64,000 nt of DNA, taken from Primula veris (taxonomy: Eukaryota > Streptophyta > Magnoliopsida > Ericales > Primulaceae). The notes below the pieces were generated by a model, which did no database searches, had not been told where the DNA came from, and was given only the letters and a program-made list of their open reading frames with translations. The position numbers and the translations under genes are program-made. Shown piece by piece: positions 22,827 through 33,880 of the stretch (positions are counted from its first letter, which is position 1; the number at the start of each line of letters is the position of its first letter). The stretch is taken from assembly GCA_963682055.1 (NCBI GenBank), contig OY821741.1:13583197-13647196 (forward strand), read 5' to 3'.

Positions 22827-24220
22827 TGTTGGTTTCCGTGTATGAAATAACAATTAACAATAAATAAATGGCTAAACAAAAATAAGCAAAACCAGTGTAA
22901 TCTTTATTAATTTCGAATTTGGAATAGAAATTAATGATTACAACATGTAGGTACTGAATAATAAATAAAGCAAACGTTATCATATTATTATTAATTAATA
23001 ATCTGATGTACTGAATTGCAATAAATAGAAACTGCCGGACTAGAAAGTATAAACTTAACAGCTGGACTGTTCTGTTTGAAATTGAAATTACAGGACTGAA
23101 TTGAAACTAGTCTAATTACATAATTAAATTACAGAATAGAAATTACAGCAAAAAAAACAGAACTTTAAACTAATTTCAGAAAGGTACAAACAGAATAGAA
23201 AAGCTACAGCTAAGTACTGGAAATTAAAATACTGAATTAAAAAAATACAGAAAAATAAATTACAGAAATTAAATAACAGAATTGAAAATGGACAGAATTA
23301 AAAATGGACAGAAATGAAAATTAAAATAAGACGAGGCTACTGTTAACAGTATGCCCTTAACCGATATTCGCCCAACCACCTTGATGTTTCTGGTTGCGTT
23401 GGCGCTTCGATCCCAAGGTACAACGTCTCTCGGATGACTCGCCGAAAACTGGCGACGAGTCAAGGTCGAGCTATTGGTGGGTGGTTCTCTCTGACTAAAA
23501 ACGTAATGCTTTTTTTTAGAGATGATATATGCTGATGTGTTTTATTTCAGAATGTTCTATTTGACATGTGGGAGGTCTGCCTATTTATAGGCTTGCTGAG
23601 TATCTCAGCCATTAAAGTCACTTTACTACTGTCAGTTTTTCGAAATTCGAAACTGTAGTATTAACTTTGCAATGAATTCATATTTATTGCAACAGTTACA
23701 CTTTTGCTGGAAGATTTCCCCGAACAGGCACGCTTTTCCCGAACAGGCGCACTTTTCCCGTCGAGCTGAAACCCGAGCAGGCGCACTTTTCCCGTCGAGC
23801 TGAAAACCCGATGAGCAAGCCCGCATGACGAGCAAGCGGATGTGTGGTGTGGTACACAATACACACATGTGTATGTGGAAACACTACTTAATATCCACAT
23901 GGGATGACTTAGTGTATATATTGTAAAAATGACTCTTTATTTTTCATTGTGGGACAAATCCTAATGAGTTATCCTCATTAAACTCATTTTCCAGCATTAA
24001 GAGTTTTCATCTTTCTCAACCCCAATCTTTGACGCCAATTTCCATTCACTCTCATTCTCCGAATAGGTCATGCGACATACCGTTATGAACCTTGTCATAC
24101 CATCTACTCAACCGTCTTGAGTATGATGTCAAAAGACAACGGCTGTCACTCGGAATCTTGACTCAAAGATGGTCTCGTGACCATTCAGAAACTACCATGT
24201 TAAACATGGTTTTTCCAACA
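22827..24220 (-). repeat. 5' LTR of the 15157-24220 Copia element
   Basis: A 1394-bp LTR lacking the Mutator-like insertion seen in its partner. The GAACAGG/CCCGTCGAGCTGAAA array is at about 23714-23835. On the minus strand it begins TGTTGGAAAAACCATG with an inverted pair CCATGTTAAACATGG near 24195-24209. The tRNA-Met-type primer site expected next to 22827 is not clear. The region 22512-22826 is leader with no ORF. Confidence 0.92.
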
Positions 24221-24225
24221 CAAAC

Positions 24226-24444
24226 CTCAAAATTGAGTCATTAATTATCAAAAAAGAAGAATTTATATGCAAATGTGCATATCGATCTTGCCATTTTCAT
24301 AGTATGAGACCATCTATTAGATACAAAGTTTTTAAAAAAAAATTGTGTATTTTTAATGGTTAGATGAGATTTGATTAAATGATAGTTTCTTGCAGGTTGT
24401 TTTATTCATATATACTGCTATAGTTAAGAAGCAAAATTTGAAGG
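24226..24444 (-). pseudogene. Broken COQ2-type intron 3 segment
   Basis: No exon. This sequence (CTCAAAATTGAGTCATTAAT) continues the host segment split by the Copia element and matches 62075-62300, 27295-27510, 48260-48480 and 63420-63640. In the intact gene the same sequence lies in intron 3. It ends with GAAGG, the target site of the solo LTR at 24445. Confidence 0.7.
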
Positions 24445-26154
24445 TCTAACATCCCGTATTTTTATAAGTGTTTTTAATTAGGAATTAATTGTTTCAAAAA
24501 CGTTTTATTCAAATTTTACCAAAAACCGGTCACTCGACTAATTTTTAGCCAAAAACCGAAACTCTTCCAAAAAGCTTTATTTTAAAAACCTGTTACTAAT
24601 TTTATCAATAAAAAGGATCCAATAGTTTTTTTTCTAAAAATTATTTATTTTTGACCAGCAAAGTAATATATTTAATTAAGAGTTACTTTTTAGAAATTTA
24701 GGGACCAAATAGTTCGCTTCCACAAACTTACTCAAAACAGTTTTATCTATTCAAATCAGCCCACTTTTCATTCTTTAAACCTAAAAACCAGCCAAATAGA
24801 AGAGAGAAAAGAGAGAAAAAGGAAGATTCCAAAGCTTAGGAAGAAGAAGAAGAGAACCACGTTAGCGGATTCTTACCGGAAGCATCTCCTCTACACGCTA
24901 AGGTAACGGGGGTTATCCATTGCGACTAGACGATGGTGTATGCTAGGATTATGTCATGCGTTTATTATATATTGGGGGGTTTTTGACTTTTATCTTAATT
25001 ATGTTCTTAGATTGTTAATTGGGTTTTATTTGTTGAAATTTTAATTCCATTAATTGAATTGTAGAAGTTGAAACTTGAGATATATTAATTTCGGATTAAT
25101 GAGTATATTGATGGGTTTACGTGTTTTATGCGTTGTATATGTTTATTAGAGTTGTTGGTAGAATTGGGTAAAATATTGTTGAATAAAAATGAGTTTTAGA
25201 TTGCACATATAAGGTGTTTGCTAAAATGCCCGAATAGGATTTTATGTTAATTGGACTTGTTTGGCTAGTTGTGAATCTAGCACCTATGATTATGGGTTAT
25301 GTTGAATTACGTTTGATTGACGTATGAGAATGTGATATTTGAGTGGATTTATATTATTGGCCGAGTCCGTATGAGAATGTGATATTTGTGTGGATTTATA
25401 TTATTGGCCGAGGCCTTATGATTTAGCTGTAGTGGCAATGGTCTCTGTCTCTCCCTAATTCCGGGGACAGAAGACGGCCGAGGGGATAGGGAATGACTCG
25501 TCTTACGGACTAGGATGAGTGGCATGAGAGGTCCAAGTGCGCACTTTAAATCTACTTTTATGTTAGCAATGGTCTCTGTCTCTTCCTAATTCCGGGGACA
25601 GAAGACGGCCGAGGGGATAGGGAATGACCTACCTTACGGACTGGGGTAGGTGGCATGAGAGGTCCATGTTTGCTATAGAAGTTATTTAATTTATCTCGTT
25701 GTAGGATGTTATTATATTTCTTTTTATATGTTGATTATCGTAGTTGTTGTTTGTGGGTTCTTGTACTTATGGGATGGAGTGACGGTATTTTGTTGTGCCG
25801 TCCCGTCTATTTATGTGCATGGGACTCACCGTTACAATTTTGTATTTCAGGTACAACTTAGATTGAGGCCTATGGTTAAGAGCTTTAGCAAGGCATCACA
25901 TGGGTTCGGGCTTTTGCTTTCTTTTCATTTAGATTATATTTTGAGGTTGTCGCCTATGGGCAATTTACATTCGTTTATTTTATCCCGTCTTGTAGCCGCG
26001 TTTGGCAGACAGTTTATTTTATTCATTTAATTGTTTCATTAGCTCGCAAATGTTTTCTTTTAAAAATTTCAATTTCATACCAACAGGTTCTCTTTTCTTT
26101 TGTTTAAAAAGGTCATGTCTCGACATCCGTGTTTATGGAATTTGGGGCGTGACA
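24445..26154 (+). mobile_element. Solo LTR, copy A
   Basis: A 1710-bp sequence with TCTAACATCCCG at one end (TG changed to TC) and GGGGCGTGACA at the other. The 5-bp duplication GAAGG flanks it (24440-24444 and 26155-26159). The related copy at 62286 shows the empty site. There is no internal region, so it is best read as a solo LTR of a large-LTR element, probably Gypsy. It is related, in reverse, to 31144-33026. The reading frames at 25728-26190 lie in LTR sequence. Confidence 0.85.
25440..25670 (+). repeat. 131-bp tandem repeat in the solo LTR
   Basis: Two units starting GGTCTCTGTCTC at 25440 and 25571. Each contains a potential hairpin: ACTCGTC/GATGAGT in the first (25496-25520) and CCTACC/GGTAGG in the second (25628-25650). 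A separate 48-bp duplication lies just upstream at about 25324-25413. Confidence 0.85.
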
Positions 26155-26159
26155 GAAGG

Positions 26160-27666
26160 ATTGAGTTTTTTCTTTTTCTGTATGATTTAATGAAACGAAA
26201 CCATGACAACTAGTAAACAGTAAACTAAAGAATTCCATGGAAGCTCCTTTTCGCGGGACGTGACCCACAAACCATGAAGTTTTATGGCTAGATCTCTAGT
26301 CATTCAGTATGATTTTTGGTCCATATAGGTTGTGCTCATAATTTCTTACCTACCGATATTAATCTTTCTTGATTAAGATTGATTGGCAGGACAATTGAGT
26401 TGTTTTATGTTCAGGTTGCCATTGGAGAGTCTTTATTGTAGGTTGCTATATGATGTTATGGTGGTTGAGATATGAAAGTCGATTTTTTAAAGAGCCTACT
26501 CGACTAAAGCAATCCAATTCCTCGAGGGCACATGAGTACACACTCTAAATGTAATAGAGCACTGCATCTCTATTTGATTTATATAAACTTTCGAGTGTTC
26601 AAATTGGTAAAGCGAGTGCATCACAAGATTTTATAAACAGTTTACCAACATAATTAGTTGCTATTACGTTGCTAAAATTTATTGACATTCACTTTACAAC
26701 AGTTTTCAAAAGTTGTTTGTGCTAGCCACATTTTCTTGTAGTGTTAATTCCCGATTCCTATTGTTTCGAGACCTGAAAATTTAAGAAATTTTTGATGTTT
26801 CAGGATTTACGTTACGTTTTCGTTTCCCGTTTTGATTGCTGTTTTCGTTGACTTTCTTTCCTGAAAAATATTGTCGAAACGCACAACAAGTCATGGAATC
26901 CGAACTTAGAGAAGTGAATCACCAATCCATAATGACACGGAAAGTATGATTAAAGTATTTCCTTCCAAACTTCATTATTTCTAATATTTAAACTCTGCCT
27001 TAAGTTTCTCTTTCTTTGCAAAGTAATTGATTTGTTCAGTCTAGAACAAATTTACAATAGTTTTTCTATGACTCAGGGACAAAACCTGTAATTGTTCAAT
27101 TTTGGAAATAAAATAGCCAGACACAATAGTAGTGTGACCACACCTACTCGTTACACAACACAATAAAAATAGTTAATATTTAACTACTAAATTACGTATT
27201 CAAAAGGTGTCGAAACAAAAGGTTTTCCTGCTTAGTGGTCTCACCATTAGAAATTAGAATTGATCATTTATACTTCGAAGATGAAGATACCTCAAAATTG
27301 AGTCATTTATAATTATCACAAAAGAAGAATTTATATGCAAATGTGCATCTCGATCTTGCTTTTTTCGTAGTATGAGACCATTATTTAGCTACAAAGTTTT
27401 TTAAAAAAATTGTGTAATTTTAATGGTTAGATGGGATTGATTAAATGATAGTTTCTTGCAGGTTAGTTTTATTCATATATACTGCTATAGTTAAACAGCA
27501 AAATTTTAAGGATTGAGTTTTTTTCTTTTTCTGTATGCTTTAATGAAACGAAACCACGACATCGTATAAACAGTAAACTAAAAAATTTCATGGAAGATCC
27601 TTTTAGCGGGACGTGACCCACTAACCATGCAGTTTTATGACAGATCTCTAGCTATTTATAAAGTAC
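26160..27666 (-). pseudogene. Broken COQ2-type segment with deleted exon 4, copy B
   Basis: Matches 62300-63785 almost throughout. It contains exon 4 at 27086-27143 reduced from 125 to 58 bp: a 33-bp deletion lies between repeated GTAG, and the 5' part is also missing. The remaining end still reads ILF-type membrane residues and a GT donor. Copy D at 63216-63273 has the same two deletions. Flanking text is intron 3 and intron 4 sequence with no other exon. Confidence 0.78.
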
Positions 27667-28180
27667 TGAAAAATACGTTTGTCTTATGTTCCGAATGTTG
27701 TTACGCGTTTCAGTTATAACTAATATTTTATTTCAGTTATAACTGAAAAGTTCTGACAGAATAGTAAATAACACACGACGTTTAATTACGAAATTCGATG
27801 TGCTCACTACATCTACGTCTCCGATGCATTCACCCAATATGTATTGATATTATCAAGCTTACAATAATAAAATAAAGTATTACAATACTCAATGACTTCT
27901 TTACTAATATTTGCCTATCAAACTATTACTCTTACCTAACAGCTCTCAACATCTAATGACATTCCGTCACGAATTTCTCTCAAATAATATTTTTTTTCTG
28001 TCTAATATTTCGTGGGTCTCTGTCTCTATTTGTTGTATAATTTATAATGTAGACACACCAAATATTAGAGTATAATTGGCTTTATTTATAGGTCCAAATA
28101 TATTTGCTTGTCTCAATATATTTTTAACAATATGATGACAAACAAATATGGTACAAAAACCTTGTAATTTGGATCTAACA
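27667..28180 (-). repeat. 3' LTR of the 27667-33369 element
   Basis: A 514-bp LTR. It lacks about 270 bp that the 5' LTR has at 33050-33310. It contains the pair CAGTTATAACTGAAA near 27740. The polypurine tract (AAATGGGCAGAT on the minus strand) is at 28181-28192. Confidence 0.85.
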
Positions 28181-29434
28181 ATCTGCCCATTTGTCATTAT
28201 TTTGGAAAAAACATGGAATTGTAAAATTTTTGAAAAATAAACTAACCCATAAGCTTATCAATACAGTCAAAACATAAAATCACTTATTTAAGCCCAAACG
28301 TATTTACTTGTTAAAATATTAAAGTATAATTTGTTTATAGGTCCAAATCACAAAGCGTATTTCAAGCTTCCCCTGAAAGTCACATCTCATAATTCCACAA
28401 ATAAGCACAATATAAAGATAAACCTTTAATGTATCATCAAAATAAATAGTCAGAGTAGAAATATAAACAATCATTCTCAAATTCAAGCTCATCTCATCTA
28501 TATCACTTTTCATGCTCTTTCACAACTCATCAATTTCATGCTCTCTCACAACTCATCAATAATTATCTCCCATTTTTGTCACAAATATAACCATAATCAC
28601 TCTAATCAAATAACCAAAAATCACCAATATTAACTGACAAGACTATCACAAACCAAATTTCCATACATCCATGAGGGTTTAATCAGTTGTAACTCTCATT
28701 TTAAATGAGGAAACAAAGTTGAAGAGCATATAATTTTAAACAAGGATGAATTTTCAAGATTAAGAGTCAAAAAATAAAGTATAACAGTTAATCCAATCCA
28801 ACAATTTATAACTGCAAAACTTAAGTTTTTAGCATAATAAAAATTGTTGACCTACCACTCTATTTGTGTTCAGAACATTTTGCACAAGAAAATAATGTGT
28901 TTTTTTTCTCTAGAATTAATCAAATAAACAATTTATCAAGTAAAAATAAACTTTATGTTCATTTGAGTTGCATCTCAATTACAACTGGCACTTGAAACTG
29001 TATTGTAACAAAAAACACACAATTACTTATTCCAAGAAAAAAAATGATCAATCTTACTTATTTATTAAGAAATTGACACTTTATAGATCAGATTACCATC
29101 AATTGACCAATTATCAATATTTAACCAATTAATCATATTTTTGCATGAAGTCTCAGTTGCAGACTCAGTTGAAAACTAACTGTTCAACAGTATCTTCTGC
29201 CATCAGCTGCAGGCTCAGTTTTCACTGACTGTTCACCTAACAAAAATGATAAAATATAAGCTCATTTATTCATTTTTAGCCCAAATCCACATAATTATAA
29301 GCAATTTACCAGTGTCAATCTCCTTTTTATTAAGCAAAACTTCATTCTTTTTTCAAAAAATTATATGCAGTTCATGTAGATTTATTCAAGTGTTTGTAAC
29401 TTATTATTATCATACTAAACATCAATTTCTTTAC
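28181..29434 (-). other. Non-coding 3' internal region of the minus-strand Copia element
   Basis: AT-rich sequence between the RNase H end and the 3' LTR. No ORF is credible. A long 3' untranslated stretch before the LTR fits Sirevirus-like elements. It shares sequence with 12230-12450 (for example TCAATTGACCAATTATC-like text) and contains CAGTTGCAGACTCAGTTG near 29155. Confidence 0.6.
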
Positions 29435-29713
29435 TCAGATAGATTCATAATAACACACCCCAAGATCACTTCTTAGGAATTCAAACCTTTTAACATCCAA
29501 TGGTTTTATAAATATATCTGCCAGTTGTTTCTTAGTTGCAACATATTCCAAAATTAGACATTTTTCTTCAACAAGGATCCTGATAAAATGATATCTTAAG
29601 TCTATATGCTTTGTTTTTGAGTGTTGAACTGGATTATTAGCTAAATCAATTGCACTTTTATTATCACAGTATAAAGTAAAAACCTCTTGTTTAATATTAT
29701 AATCCTCAAGCAT
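29435..29713 (-). pseudogene. Copia RNase H C-terminus
   Basis: A 92-codon frame reading [32 protein letters not shown] and ATKKQLADIF, the conserved end of Copia RNase H. The catalytic upstream half of the domain is missing, because an internal deletion joins this end to gag sequence. The region 29714-30050 between them holds a 35-bp duplicated segment (near 29851 and 29927) and no gene. Confidence 0.9.
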
Positions 29714-30029
29714 TTGTTTCTTCCATAAAAGTTGAGCACTATAACCACAATCAAATCGCCTTATTCATATATTAAATCCACAAATCATGTCTACCAGCTC
29801 TAAGGTATAGTAACCTTTCTACGAAAGATCTATATAGATTTAAATAAGTTGGCTTACTTTTGAAATTATTAGCTTTTAATTGGGAGATATAATATGCAAA
29901 ACTGACTGGATTAAGATGTTTGGTTGGAAATTATTAGCTTTTAATTGGGAGATATAATATTCTTTCTTTTTGGTGTGGAAAACTTCATCTCGTAGGACAT
30001 AAGATTGCCCATAGGATCCTCCATCTTCA

Positions 30030-30651
30030 TATTTTCGATGTTGTTATATTGTTAAATGGTCATCACCTTTATTTCGAACTTTTGAGGTAAGGATCTTAAC
30101 GTTTTCTTCACCAACTTAGACTCGAGATTTTTTTCTCCAAGAGCATGAGATTCAGTAGTAATATCACATAAATTAGAATAAAATTCTTCAATGGTTTCTT
30201 GCTCCTCCATCTTTAGATTTTTGAATTTTGTGATGAGTTGTTGAAGTCTTGAAGCTTTGACTTTTGTTGTACCTTCATATGTAGTCTTTAATATATCCCA
30301 AGATTATTTAGCAACTTCACATATAGAGATCATCTTAAATAAATTAGGATGAACACCACTAAATATAGCATGAAGAGCCTTCGCATTCACATTAGATTTT
30401 GCCTCTTCTTCGTTAGACCATGTGTCTTCAGGCACAAGACATTCTTCACCATCACCATTAGTTACCGTAGGTTCTTTCCAGCCCTTTAAGATCGATTTCC
30501 ATGACTTTTCATTTTGTGACTTGATGAACGCTCTCATCATCACCAGCTTCCACAAGCCATAATTTGAACTTCCATCAAGCAACGGTGCTTTGTTGAACGA
30601 TCCACCACTCTTTAATAACTCCATATATTTATAACGTAGGATCTTCACCAA
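30030..30651 (-). pseudogene. Copia gag N-terminal half
   Basis: The frame 30304-30651 reads GSFNKAPLLDGSSNYGLWK and MMRAFIKSQNEKSWKSIL, a gag (UBN2-type) start. A TAA follows EVAK at 30304. The same frame continues to about 30030 with SWDILKTTYEGTTKVKASRL and TLRSLPQKFEIK. The pattern closely parallels the plus-strand Sirevirus gag at 40101. The zinc knuckle is absent. Confidence 0.88.
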
Positions 30652-30668
30652 GTATATTTAGGTAAGAA

Positions 30669-30682
30669 GCTCTTATACCAAT
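30669..30682 (-). other. Primer-binding site of the minus-strand Copia element
   Basis: On the minus strand ATTGGTATAAGAGC directly follows the 5' LTR. It differs by one base from the canonical plant Copia site complementary to initiator tRNA-Met (TGGTATCAGAGC). This confirms the orientation and the LTR border at 30683. Confidence 0.85.
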
Positions 30683-31143
30683 TGAAAAATACGTTTGCCT
30701 TATGTTCCCAATGATGTTACGCGTTTCAGTTATAACAGAAAAATTCTGACAGAATAGTAAATAACATACGATGTTTAATTACGAAATTCGATGTCCTCAC
30801 TACATCTACGTCTCTGAGACACTCATCCAGCATTTATTTATATTGTCAAGCTTACAATAGTAGACTCAAGTCTTACAATACTCAATTACTCCCTCAGTAG
30901 TATCTTCCTATCAAACTATTGCTCCTACCTCACACCTCTCAACATCAAATAACATCCCGTCATGAATTTCTCTTAAATAATAATTTTTTCTCTCTAATAT
31001 GTCGTGGATGTCTCCCTCTCTATTTGTTGTATAATTTATGATGTAGAGACACCAAATATTAGAGTCTAATTGGTTTTATTTATAGCCTTAGAAAGAATAC
31101 TAATCTTAATCAAATAGGACGTGTTTCATTCTTTCTCTCATTC

Positions 31144-33026
31144 TGTAACGCCCCAAAATCCATAGAACAAGGATATCGATGCATGACCTTTTTAAAACAA
31201 AGAAAAGAGAACCTGTTGGTACGAAATTAAAATTTCTAAAAGAAAACACTAACGAGCTAATGGAACAATTAAATAATAAATAAAAGTGTTTGCCAAACGC
31301 GGCTACAAGACGAATGGTTTTCACAAAATTATATAAAAAGGAACGAATGTAAATCGCCCATAAGCTACAACCTCGAAAATCTCTAAGTAAAATGAAAGCA
31401 ACATAAAGAAGTCCCGAACCCATGTGATGCCTTGCTAAAGCTCCTAACGAAAAGCCTCAACCTATAATGTACCTGAACAACAAAATTGTAACGGTGAGTC
31501 CCACGCACATAACTAGACGGGACGGCACCACAAGTACCGTCACTCCATCCCATAGATGCAAGAGCTCACAAATTCTACAACTACGATAATCGACGTATAA
31601 AAAGAAATATAATAACATTCTATAACGGGATGAATTAAATAAATTAAATAACGTCCACACAAATCTATAACAAACATGGACCTCTCATGCCACCTACCCC
31701 AGTCCGTAAGGTAGGTCATTCCCTATCCCCTCGGCCGTCTTCTGTCCCCGGAATTAGGAAGAGACAGAGACCATTGCAACATAAAAGTAGATTTATAGTG
31801 CGCACTTGGACCTCTCATGCCACTCGTCCCAGTCCGTAAGACGAGTCATTCCCTATCCCCACGGCCGTCTACTGTCCCCGGAATTAGGAAGAGACAGAGA
31901 CCATAGCTAACATAAAAATAAATATAGTGCACACTAGGACCTCTCATGCCACTCGCCCCAGTCCGTAAGACGAGTCATTCCCTATCCCCACTGCCGTCTT
32001 CTGTCCCCGGAATTAGGAAGAGACAGAGACCATTGCTAATGTATCAATATTAAGGCCTCGGCCAATAATATTATACTATTCATATAACACAATCTCATAC
32101 ATATAAATATTAAGCCCTCGGCTAATAAATAATAAACCAATCATTTATCACATTCTCAAACGTCATTCTAACGTAATTCAACAAAACCCAAAAGCATAGG
32201 TTCTAGATTCACAACTAACCAAACAAGTCTAATCAACATAAAAACTCATTCAGGCATTTTAACAAACACCTTGTATGCGCAATATAAAACTCATCTTTAT
32301 CCAACAATAATTTACCCAATTCTATCAACAACCATAATAATACATAATCAACGCATATAACACGCAACCCATTAATATTATCATTAATCTGAAATCAAAA
32401 GACTAAATCCACAACTAATCCAAAATCAAATAAGTGAATTAAGCATATAGCAACTAACCACAATTAACAATTTAACAACATAATTAATATAAAAGGCAAA
32501 AACCCCCAATTTATACTAAACGTAAAACCTAATCCTAACATACACCCTCATCTAGTCGCAATGGATAACCCCCGTTACCTTAGTGCGTAGTGGAGATGCT
32601 TCCGGTATGAACCCGCTAATGGTGGTTTCTCTTCTTCTTCTTCTCTCTTTTCTCTCTTTTTCTCTCTCTTCTCTTGGCTGATTTTAGGTTTAAAGAATTG
32701 AAAGTGGCTGATTTTTTGTTTAGAAAAAACTGTTTTTAGATAGTTTGTGGAAGCGAACTATTTGGTCCCCAAAGTTCTAAAAGCTAACTCTTAATCCAAA
32801 AATATAGTTTTACTACTCAAAATAACAAATCTTTAGAAACAAATCTATTGGGTCCTTTTTATTAGTAAAATTAGTTACAGGTTTTTAAAAATAAAGTTTT
32901 TCGGAAGAGTTTCGGTTTTTGGCTAAAAATTAGTCGAGTGACCGGTTTTTGGTAAAATTTGAATAAAACGTTTTTGGATAAATTAAATCATAAATAAAAT
33001 TACTTACAAAAATTCGGGATGTTACA
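31144..33026 (-). mobile_element. Solo LTR, copy B
   Basis: An 1883-bp sequence starting TGTAACGCCCC and ending GGGATGTTACA, with perfect 5-bp duplication CATTC (31139-31143 and 33027-33031). It is the reverse-oriented relative of copy A and includes the same internal motifs. The absence of internal coding sequence suggests LTR-LTR recombination. The reading frames at 31106-31660 are not genes. Confidence 0.9.
31680..32040 (-). repeat. Three 130-bp tandem units with covarying hairpins
   Basis: Units begin GACCTCTCATGCCAC at 31679, 31809 and 31939. Each has an arm, AGTCCGTAA and a matching arm: CCTACC/GGTAGG (31693-31715), ACTCGTC/GACGAGT (31822-31846) and ACTCGCC/GACGAGT (31951-31975, one mismatch). 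Copy A has two such units. Confidence 0.85.
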
Positions 33027-33374
33027 CATTCCTTCTTTGACTAAGATTCTTTTTTGCTCTTCAAGTTTTCTAATCCAACCAGGAAATGTCTTCAATCTCT
33101 TCAATCTAATCTTCTGAGATTTACACGAAATCTTCTAGATTTGTTCTACACGTTTTTGGACCTTCAAGAATATCTTTGACTTCATCGCCAAGTAATTTGT
33201 CCGCCAATTTCATTTATAACTGCAACTTATATTTAACTACAACTTAATACACGTGTTATGCATTAACTGTTAACAATTCTAAGAGTTTAATATAAGCTAA
33301 CGCAATATATCTTTAACAATATGATCCCAAACAAATATGGTATAAAAACCTTGTACTTTGTACCTAACAAGTAT

Positions 33375-33880
33375 GATTTTTGGTCCATTCAGGTTGTGCT
33401 CATAATTTCTTACCAACCGATATTATTGTTCCTAGATTATGATTGGTGTGCATGACCATTGAGTTGTTATTTCGCTAGTTGACAGAGTCTTTATTGTAGG
33501 GTTCTATATGATGTTATGGTGGTGAAGATACATGAAAATCGATTTTTATTAGTGTTTTAAAAATAAAAATCTTAGCTAAACCTTTTTTGTAAGAAATATA
33601 CAAAAAGCTTTAAAAATGTAAGCTTTAGTGGCGGAAACACGAACTTTTTAAAGCTTTTTTTTTAAGTTTTGAATCGAGTTTTTATTGAGATTTGATTCGA
33701 GTTTTTTCATTACGAAGCGTGCTATATAAAAAAATGAATTTTTTTGTGACTTTTTAGGACTTGTCCATGTCGGGTATGGATGGTATATGGGCATATATAT
33801 GGTTTCAAGGGTTAGGTCGGCTGGTAACTAACTTTGCTGCCATGACTATATCCTTTTTTATTAAGGGGAGACGGCAGAGT
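33375..33880 (-). pseudogene. Broken COQ2-type intron 3 segment, continued
   Basis: Continues copy B after the minus-strand Copia element. It matches 63790-64000 (ATGATTTTTGGTCCA, GAGTCTTTATTG) and, at 33761-33870, intron 3 of the intact gene near 48770-48860 (ATATGGTTTCAAGGGTTAGG). No exon is seen. Beyond about 33880 the similarity ends. Confidence 0.65.

Larger units (their letters stand above)
15157..24220 (-). mobile_element. Full-length Ty1/Copia element, minus strand
   Basis: LTRs at 15157-17632 (holding a Mutator-like element) and 22827-24220 begin TGTTGG and end CCAACA. The direct repeat CAAAC flanks the element at 15152-15156 and 24221-24225. Gag, protease, integrase, RT and RNase H follow in Copia order on the minus strand. 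Gag is broken in several places and pol has two in-frame stops, so it is not autonomous. LTR divergence is only a few percent by eye. Confidence 0.95.
27667..33369 (-). mobile_element. Internally deleted Sirevirus-like Copia element, minus strand
   Basis: LTRs at 27667-28180 and 30683-33369 (the latter holding a solo LTR) begin TGTTAG and end TTTTTCA on the minus strand. Flanks are AGTAC (27662-27666) and AGTAT (33370-33374), a slightly decayed 5-bp duplication. The interior has only the start of gag, the end of RNase H and a 1.2-kb 3' region. Protease, integrase and RT are deleted, so it is non-autonomous. Confidence 0.9.
30683..33369 (-). repeat. 5' LTR of the minus-strand Copia element, interrupted
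   Basis: The LTR is split by the solo LTR at 31144-33026 with duplication CATTC. Its own sequence is 30683-31143 plus 33032-33369, about 800 bp. It ends TACCTAACA at 33369. Confidence 0.85.

Noticed and set aside
24445..26154. A DNA transposon with TIRs, because both ends resemble each other in reverse
   Set aside because: The ends are TG/CA-like with a 5-bp duplication, and related copies behave as LTRs. A DNA transposon is less likely but not fully excluded.
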